Positions 22,475 through 27,136 of a DNA stretch of 27,136 nucleotides are shown in pieces. This DNA comes from JBPOIC01 sp052034865 (lineage in GTDB: Bacteria > UBA10199 > JADFYH01). The notes below the pieces were generated by a model. The model did not search any database. It was given only the letters and a program-made list of their open reading frames with translations, and was not told where the DNA came from. Where the stretch lies: NCBI GenBank assembly GCA_052034865.1, contig JBPOIC010000060.1:1-27136 (forward strand), written 5' to 3'. Position 1 is the first letter of the stretch, and each line of letters starts with the position of its first letter. Both the position numbers and the translations under genes were made by a program.

Positions 22475-25084
22475 TTAACGCATGCACTTTTTCATTCTCA
22501 ATGAGGCCAACGCAAAAGTGGAGAGGAGAAACAACATCCATCCATGACTCAAGGTTTCTGTTGAGCCTTGAGCCATCGAACACCCACCACTCGTCCCGGA
22601 GTTTACAGTAGGATTTGGATTACCCTCGGGATTCAAAACAGCATCGTCGGTATCTTTAGAAAGATATTTTAAGAGGACAAAATCCGAGTTTGAAGTTCCA
22701 ACGACCAGGATATTTCCATCGGGAAGCAAGGTTGCAGAGGCTGTATAATCTGACTGATCGCCACCCAGATCTGTGTAAGCAATTCCGGAGCTTCCAAAAT
22801 TTTCATCAAAGCTTCCGTCTGAGTTAAAGCGCATCAAAGCAAAACTATTATTAACTGTTGCCGAGACAAGAATCTTATCCTGATCGATAAGGATGCTCTG
22901 AGACGAACCTTCCACTTCTGTATTAACGACGCCTTCTGATCCGAAAGCTTTATCCATAGAACCATCTAAAGCCAAACGAATCAAAAATATATTATCTACA
23001 TTACCATTCGAGAAACCAACCATGGTAATTTTTCCATCTGATTGAAGAGTCGCCCCAGTTAAAATATCATTTGAAAAACTATCCAAATTCAGAGACCAAA
23101 ACCCTGCATCTGCAAAACTGGTATCTAAAGAACCATCCGAGAGAATCTTTAAAGCAAAAATATCACTAGTTGCTGTGACAGCATTGTAATGACTGCCAGC
23201 AATAACCATGTTATCAGAATCCGCTAAAATCCTAGCATTCGAATAAAGATAATATTGATTTGCATCTATATCGGTTATTAAAATTCCATTGCTTCCAAAA
23301 CTTGCATCCAAAAGACCATTTGAATGATATCGAGCCAGCGAAAACTTTGAAGAATGGTTTCCCACAATCAATAAGTCATCACCCGGTAAAATCTTAAAAT
23401 CATAGATCTCATCAAGATCTCCAATAATTTTTCCATTCGCGCCAAACGAAGGATCCACAAAACCTTCTTTGCTGAAATGCATGATCGCGGAATCATACCC
23501 CACCCTTCCAAAACCAATTAAGCTGTTATCTGAAAAGGCCTCCACCTTATAAAGGGAATCATGACTAAAATTTGTTACATCGTAGGTCAGCAAACCCTGA
23601 TTTCCAAAATCAACATCAATAGTTCCATCCGAATTGAATTTAGCCATCGAAAAGTCAGAAGATAAAGAATAAGGAGACATGTCATCCTGTGCAAAACTTC
23701 CTCCATACACAAGAATTTTCCCATCTTTGAATGAAAGCGCTCCTGAAGCGTTATCCCTTGCCGCACCTACAGCCACAGAAGCAATCCCCTTATTTGCATA
23801 TACTTCATCTACCAGCCCATCTGTTTTCAACATATAAAGAGAAAAGTCCGGGTCTTTGGCATCTCTTTGACCCAGCAATACCAGATGATCATCCATCAAA
23901 TAATTCGCTGCAAAAATCATTTGGAAACTTGGGAATAAATCAAGCTGAAGAACACCATTTATTCCAAAAGTAGAATTCAATACTCCATCGGGATTTAAAT
24001 CCGTAATTGAAGTCACATCATCAACTTGAGATAAAATCTGCAGATGATTGTTGATTGGATCAAACCTTGAGGTCAGAACACTAGTAACTCCATTCAAGTC
24101 AACTGTTTGAAAACCTGATCCATTATAAGATGAGTCCAAGTTGCCACTTATTCCTGAATATCTAGCAACCATGACCGAAGAACCTGATTTCCCGACGACG
24201 AGAATCTTTCCATCGCTTTGGAGAAGAATCTGTGAGACATCTTTCTTATTAGGGGAGGAGAAGTCTGTGATTGTTTTAAGAAATAAAGAATCTGCGGATC
24301 CATTGGTATTAAAACGGGCAAGTGCAAATGATTCAGGATAATTACTACTTTTCGATATCCCAGCTACGACAATTTTTCCATCAGGTTGGATCGCTATAGC
24401 TTTTATTTTATCATCACTGAAATTGCCAATATCGATCTTGGCAGTGTTCCCGTTAGAAAACGAGATATCGCTAACACCAGAAATTTCATACCGTTGAAGA
24501 CTGAGATCTCCTGAACTGACACATGTTGGGTTACAATTGAGATATCCCTCATTAGTTGCCACTAATATTTTCCCATCCGGCTGCGTTGTAATTACTAATG
24601 GGTATGCTTGAAGATAAACAGCACCACCTTTACCAAAACTAACATCAAGCCTTCCATCTGAACTATATCGTTGAATCCTACTATCAATACCAACTAAGAC
24701 TTTATCATCATTTTGAATATGAACTAATAAGGGATTTTCATTGCCAATGAATTGAAAACTCGAACCCACTTCTAATTTTCCATTTTCTCCATACGAATCA
24801 TCTACACTTCCATTTAAATTAAATCTCACCAATAAAATCTTTTCATGCAAACCATCATAACTCGTTCCATAGACAATCAACTTCCCATCCGATTGTTGAA
24901 GAACACCTTTTGGAATATCGTAGCTGTAATTTCCCACATTCGTCTTAACCACCCCGCCTTCGCCAAAGCGTAGGTCGAGCGAACCCGCATTGGCCGCCTG
25001 GGCAGGCTTTGTGGGGAGCTGTGAAAACAGAAAGAGAAAAGAAAAAAGATAAGGCAAGGATCGCCTTAAAGATGAAAAGCGCAT
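22475..25084 (-). CDS. Secreted delta-60-repeat (beta-propeller-like) surface protein
   Basis: This 869-residue exported protein has a signal peptide (MRFSSLRRSLPYLFSFLF..., cleavage near AQA at about residue 31). About 14 spaced repeats follow, with motifs such as LDLRFGEGG, LDVSFGKGG, VDPSFGANG, LDASFGSNG and FDENFGSSG, each after a strand pair like QSDGKILVVG and FALARFN; this is the delta-60 repeat. The C-terminus has a GGCSMAQG stretch, a hydrophobic segment (WMLFLLSTFALASL) and RMKKCMR, the layout of a C-terminal sorting signal. The start at 25084 is set by AGGAGG six bases upstream; an in-frame ATG at 25126 lacks this. A sigma-54-type promoter lies at 25166-25180. Function is unknown; a surface or adhesive role is inferred. 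Confidence 0.9.
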   Translation of the reverse strand: MRFSSLRRSLPYLFSFLFLFSQLPTKPAQAANAGSLDLRFGEGGVVKTNVGNYSYDIPKGVLQQSDGKLIVYGTSYDGLHEKILLVRFNLNGSVDDSYGENGKLEVGSSFQFIGNENPLLVHIQNDDKVLVGIDSRIQRYSSDGRLDVSFGKGGAVYLQAYPLVITTQPDGKILVATNEGYLNCNPTCVSSGDLSLQRYEISGVSDISFSNGNTAKIDIGNFSDDKIKAIAIQPDGKIVVAGISKSSNYPESFALARFNTNGSADSLFLKTITDFSSPNKKDVSQILLQSDGKILVVGKSGSSVMVARYSGISGNLDSSYNGSGFQTVDLNGVTSVLTSRFDPINNHLQILSQVDDVTSITDLNPDGVLNSTFGINGVLQLDLFPSFQMIFAANYLMDDHLVLLGQRDAKDPDFSLYMLKTDGLVDEVYANKGIASVAVGAARDNASGALSFKDGKILVYGGSFAQDDMSPYSLSSDFSMAKFNSDGTIDVDFGNQGLLTYDVTNFSHDSLYKVEAFSDNSLIGFGRVGYDSAIMHFSKEGFVDPSFGANGKIIGDLDEIYDFKILPGDDLLIVGNHSSKFSLARYHSNGLLDASFGSNGILITDIDANQYYLYSNARILADSDNMVIAGSHYNAVTATSDIFALKILSDGSLDTSFADAGFWSLNLDSFSNDILTGATLQSDGKITMVGFSNGNVDNIFLIRLALDGSMDKAFGSEGVVNTEVEGSSQSILIDQDKILVSATVNNSFALMRFNSDGSFDENFGSSGIAYTDLGGDQSDYTASATLLPDGNILVVGTSNSDFVLLKYLSKDTDDAVLNPEGNPNPTVNSGTSGGCSMAQGSTETLSHGWMLFLLSTFALASLRMKKCMR

Positions 25085-25165
25085 GCTGCACCTCCTGTGC
25101 AATGAGACTGTGAATGAAATTTCCAATCATCGGAAAATGAAAGGAAGACGTTTCATTCAGATAAA

Positions 25166-25180
25166 GCACAATCAGTGCCA
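25166..25180 (-). promoter_or_regulatory. Sigma-54 (-24/-12) promoter candidate for the delta-60 gene
   Basis: On the minus strand the bases read CTGGCAC-TGATTGT-GCTTT: TGGCAC with the GG and GC doublets separated by exactly ten bases, as in the sigma-54 consensus TGGCAC-N5-TTGC. Transcription would start near 25154, leaving a 70-base leader before the start codon. A near-identical site lies at 26856-26870. Confidence 0.7.
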
Positions 25181-25285
25181 GTAGATTTTATCAGGATGGA
25201 TAATGAGACGCTCCCCGCATATGCCTATAATAGATAGGTTTGCGAGCGGGTTAGGTTTCAGCTCAGTCGTAGTAAAGAGTCTACC

Positions 25286-25319
25286 GTCCGATTTTCGGAC
25301 AGTCATTTTCCGAAAATCG
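25286..25319. promoter_or_regulatory. Inverted repeat, candidate enhancer-binding site
   Basis: GTCCGA-TTT-TCGGAC (25286-25300) is itself a palindrome, and CGATTTTCGG (25289-25298) recurs inverted as CCGAAAATCG (25310-25319) after 11 bases. It stands about 132-165 bases upstream of the predicted sigma-54 start, the usual distance for an activator site. Its role is inference. Confidence 0.45.
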
Positions 25320-25350
25320 AACGATTGATATTCGCACTCACCCCTATCAG

Positions 25351-25398
25351 AAAAAAAAGTCCGAGCTTTGAATGGTAGCAGTTCAAAACACGGACTTT
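25351..25398 (-). terminator. Rho-independent terminator of the DUF4410-like gene
   Basis: On the minus strand AAAGTCCG pairs with CGGACTTT across an inner stem TTTGAA/TTCAAA (25367-25372 and 25382-25387), followed by a run of eight T. It lies about 125 bases after the stop of the gene at 25523-26086 and separates that unit from the sigma-54 promoter region of the next one. Confidence 0.75.
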
Positions 25399-25522
25399 GC
25401 GTTTAGACTATTTTAATTTCTTGTTATTTAAAGATCTCAGCTTCTCTTGATCAAATCGCTCTTCTCAGAAATAGATATTTGCTCATCATGAAAAAATAAT
25501 TTTGGATTTTGAGATGTATTGA

Positions 25523-26086
25523 TTAATTCCTGGTTTTTATAAACCGGACTGCTTTCTCAGCAAAATCATTCATTCCCTGGTCTTCATCTCCACCAGCAAC
25601 CCCAGCCCACTTACGATCGATGATGGACTTTTGGGCCAGCATCTGACCCGATTTCTTGTCTTTAAGATAAGACTGCACTTCAAACTTCTGTTTTCCGGCA
25701 CCCAGTCCAATAAGAATTCTCGCAGCTCGGTTTCCTTTTTTATAGTCTACTACCGTCCCTCCATAGATGATTGCATTCTCAGAACAATGTTCTTGCCCGG
25801 CCTTCACAACTTTTTGAAAAGATTGACTGCGAACAAGATGGCCTACGATTTTATGCTGAAGATTCACCAGATCTTCATCCGGAATGCTCGCTGCTCGTTC
25901 AAGCTCTTTCGTCGAAAAGTTGTCTCTATCCACCTGAAACTTTTCAACTTCAACACAGGAATACGAACTTAAATTATTTGCTGTTTCTGCAAATCCAGAG
26001 CTTCCACATAAAATAAGCAAAATAAAAAGAAGGCCTAAAGGAAAGCGATGACATCGTTTAAAAGTATCTGATCTATTTTGTCGCAT
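25523..26086 (-). CDS. DUF4410-like exported protein
   Basis: This 187-residue protein has a basic N-terminus and a hydrophobic run (PLGLLFILLILCGSSGFAETA), a signal peptide probably cleaved near residue 34; a Cys lies in the hydrophobic end (LILCG), so lipid attachment is possible but the lipobox is not ideal. The mature part resembles DUF4410: GGTVVDYKKGNRAARILIGLGAGKQ split into a beta strand and Gly-rich turn, then FEVQSYLKDKKSGQMLAQ. That family is found in small periplasmic or outer-membrane proteins of unknown function. GGAG stands nine bases before the ATG. It follows the immunity-like gene by 74 bases and may share its sigma-54 promoter. Confidence 0.78.
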   Translation of the reverse strand: MRQNRSDTFKRCHRFPLGLLFILLILCGSSGFAETANNLSSYSCVEVEKFQVDRDNFSTKELERAASIPDEDLVNLQHKIVGHLVRSQSFQKVVKAGQEHCSENAIIYGGTVVDYKKGNRAARILIGLGAGKQKFEVQSYLKDKKSGQMLAQKSIIDRKWAGVAGGDEDQGMNDFAEKAVRFIKTRN

Positions 26087-26160
26087 AATACGGTTCTCCT
26101 TTTATCTATGAATGTTGATAAGTTTTAATTGGATGAATTTAGCAATCACTTCTAAATTTC

Positions 26161-26598
26161 TTAAACTCTCCTCGGCTTAAACTCTGGTGCGCCCTCTTCC
26201 CAAAATCCTTCGGTCTTACATCCATTAAACTCATCCCAGGCACGACAATAGGCGATCGATTCGGGACCGAGGAAAGAAAACAAAACTCTTCCTGAGATTT
26301 CTTTATTATCAACCCCATTTTGTAGCGCTTCAAGAAAGCAAGTGGCAGTCGCATCCTGCACCTCTTGATCGCCTTGTGAAACCCAGGACTCTATTAAATC
26401 AAAAAGTTCAGAAACGGATTTTGAATGAAGAGAGCCAAAGTTTTTTATGAGCCAGGTTGAAAATTCGATCAGATCAAGACAAAGCCCTGGGCTCTCATTT
26501 TTTAATTCACTGATATATCTTTCCCAATCGGACCGAAAATCAGGAAAGAGATTTAGAATCTGATCTATTATTTCATTTTTAGGATTCGTGACGTTCAT
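26161..26598 (-). CDS. Acidic DUF7674/immunity-like protein
   Basis: This 145-residue acidic, helical cytoplasmic protein has no signal peptide. The layout LFPDFRSDWERYISEL at the N-terminus, then SELFDLIESWVSQGDQEV-QDATATCFLEAL and VLFSFLGPESIAYCRAWDEF, is like DUF7674 proteins, a family often found next to toxin genes and thought to be immunity proteins; this is from memory and not checked. The start ATG overlaps the stop of a 56-residue upstream ORF (ATGA at 26595-26598), so the two are translationally coupled. If it is an immunity protein, the toxin would be encoded by, or upstream of, that ORF. Confidence 0.72.
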   Translation of the reverse strand: MNVTNPKNEIIDQILNLFPDFRSDWERYISELKNESPGLCLDLIEFSTWLIKNFGSLHSKSVSELFDLIESWVSQGDQEVQDATATCFLEALQNGVDNKEISGRVLFSFLGPESIAYCRAWDEFNGCKTEGFWEEGAPEFKPRRV

Positions 26599-26765
26599 TG
26601 TGTTAACGCCTCTCTTAGATCATTAATAATATTTTCTGCCGCTGCCCGATCATACAGATTTGCACTCGGATGATTTTCCAGCCACCTTTCGAAGGCTTTG
26701 ATGTATTGCGAATCTTTGGTCGAATGATTTTTATTCCCAACCCTTTCCCCCATAATCTTTTCCAC
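26595..26765 (-). CDS. Small coupled ORF upstream of the immunity-like gene
   Basis: A 56-residue frame runs from a GTG at 26765 (or ATG at 26753, 52 residues) to a TGA that overlaps the next start. It contains KAFERWLENHPSANLYDRAA and ends NIINDLREALTQ, a charged helical C-terminus of the sort seen at the tail of polymorphic toxins (weak recollection). The same frame continues upstream, after one TGA at 26766-26768, as 24 codons back to an ATG at 26840. It could be a real small gene, or the remnant tail of a larger toxin gene interrupted by a stop. No ribosome site is strong. Confidence 0.5.
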   Translation of the reverse strand: MEKIMGERVGNKNHSTKDSQYIKAFERWLENHPSANLYDRAAAENIINDLREALTQ

Positions 26766-26855
26766 TCAAAGGGGCGAAGCTGTACTTCCGCTCCCAATCA
26801 CAGCCCCTGGCCGAGAAGGAGCATTTTGAATCGTACTCATCAAATAAAAGCTAAA

Positions 26856-26870
26856 GCACAACCTGTGCCA
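26856..26870 (-). promoter_or_regulatory. Second sigma-54 (-24/-12) promoter candidate
   Basis: The minus strand reads CTGGCAC-AGGTTGT-GCTTT, again with GG and GC ten bases apart, and shares TGTGCTTTA with the site at 25166-25180. Transcription would start near 26844, four bases before an ATG at 26840, and would run through the small ORF, the immunity-like gene and perhaps the DUF4410-like gene to the terminator at 25351-25398. Confidence 0.65.
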
Positions 26871-26905
26871 GTCTATTCTTCAGGATAAAAAGAAATAGGA
26901 AAGAA

Positions 26906-27043
26906 TTGTCAGAGTTGCATTTAGAGAAAGACGATTCTCTGTATGGAGAAGAAAGGTTAATTCAAGAACTCCAAAAGTTCTTTCGAAGTATAAGTAGATT
27001 CTTAGAAATCAGGATGTCGATTTCTGCGGACGTTCTGAGTTGA
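26906..27043 (+). CDS. Possible 45-residue ORF
   Basis: A TTG at 26906 with AGGA five bases upstream opens a 45-codon frame, charged and helical (SELHLEKDDSLYGEERLIQEL, then KFFRSISRFLEIR). It ends in TGA overlapping a TTG of the next frame (TTGA at 27040-27043). No family is recognised. It could be a real small protein, or the first part of a frameshifted gene continuing beyond the window. Confidence 0.35.
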   Translation: MSELHLEKDDSLYGEERLIQELQKFFRSISRFLEIRMSISADVLS

Positions 27044-27136
27044 GCGACACCCTTCCAGACCGCAGCTCCCTCACCGAGATGCTCAGTGAAAATCAGGATT
27101 CCAAAACCCTTCTGGATTTTGATGATAAGAATAATC
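27040..27136 (+). CDS. Possible ORF running off the right edge
   Basis: From a TTG at 27040 overlapping the previous stop, the frame stays open to the window end (32 codons), polar and acidic: SDTLPDRSSLTEMLSENQ, then SKTLLDFDDKNN. The 3' part is outside the window, so nothing more can be said. It may be one gene with the preceding frame if a frameshift or sequencing error is present. Confidence 0.35.
   Translation, partial: MSDTLPDRSSLTEMLSENQDSKTLLDFDDKNN

Noticed and set aside
26766..26840. Selenocysteine read-through at the in-frame TGA upstream of the small ORF
   Set aside because: No SECIS-like hairpin was seen after the TGA and no selenoprotein family matches; a nonsense change or separate ORFs is simpler.
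1..27136. tRNA, rRNA, CRISPR array, transposase or phage genes
   Set aside because: Gaps were read on both strands and no cloverleaf, regular spacer-repeat array or mobile-element enzyme was found.

Overview
The window is a mid-GC (mid-40s percent, judged by eye) bacterial chromosome segment of about 27 kb. It looks like a Gram-negative, deltaproteobacteria-like lineage or a neighbouring candidate phylum. The evidence is a Cys-rich DUF4215-type surface protein and a delta-60-repeat protein that both end in a membrane segment plus a basic tail, an Enterobacteria-like CreBC pair, a SUF operon containing SufU, and two sigma-54-type promoters. No tRNA, rRNA, CRISPR array, integrase or transposase was seen. 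The exact lineage is inference.

Left end (3-3189): a 5'-truncated Cys-rich surface protein is translationally coupled to a CreB response regulator, which is coupled to a CreC sensor kinase.

Fe-S block (3186-13202): a leftward iscS - hypothetical - A-type carrier operon diverges from a rightward operon: Rrf2 regulator, sufB, sufC, a DUF3592 membrane protein, sufD, sufS, sufU, a sufT-like DUF59 gene and an Mrp/ApbC ATPase. Together these supply two cysteine desulfurases, the SufBCD scaffold, an A-type carrier and a P-loop carrier, probably under an Fe-S-sensing Rrf2 repressor. The sufB-sufC gap holds a cluster of palindromic repeat elements, one of which recurs at 16455-16593.

Housekeeping block (13343-18598): leftward hisC, truA and asd, a rightward hotdog thioesterase, then a leftward zinc-ribbon protein and an RlmI-like methyltransferase.

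Leucine block (18703-22168): leuB, leuC and leuD in order on the plus strand, ending at a strong bidirectional terminator (22422-22454).

Right end (22475-27136): on the minus strand lie a large secreted delta-60-repeat protein, a DUF4410-like exported protein, an immunity-like protein and a coupled 56-residue ORF. Two near-identical sigma-54 (-24/-12) promoter candidates at 25166-25180 and 26856-26870 drive these units. Two short overlapping plus-strand ORFs run into the right edge. The most notable signals are the sigma-54 pair with a candidate enhancer palindrome, the repeat cluster inside the suf operon, and the DUF3592 gene embedded between sufC and sufD.
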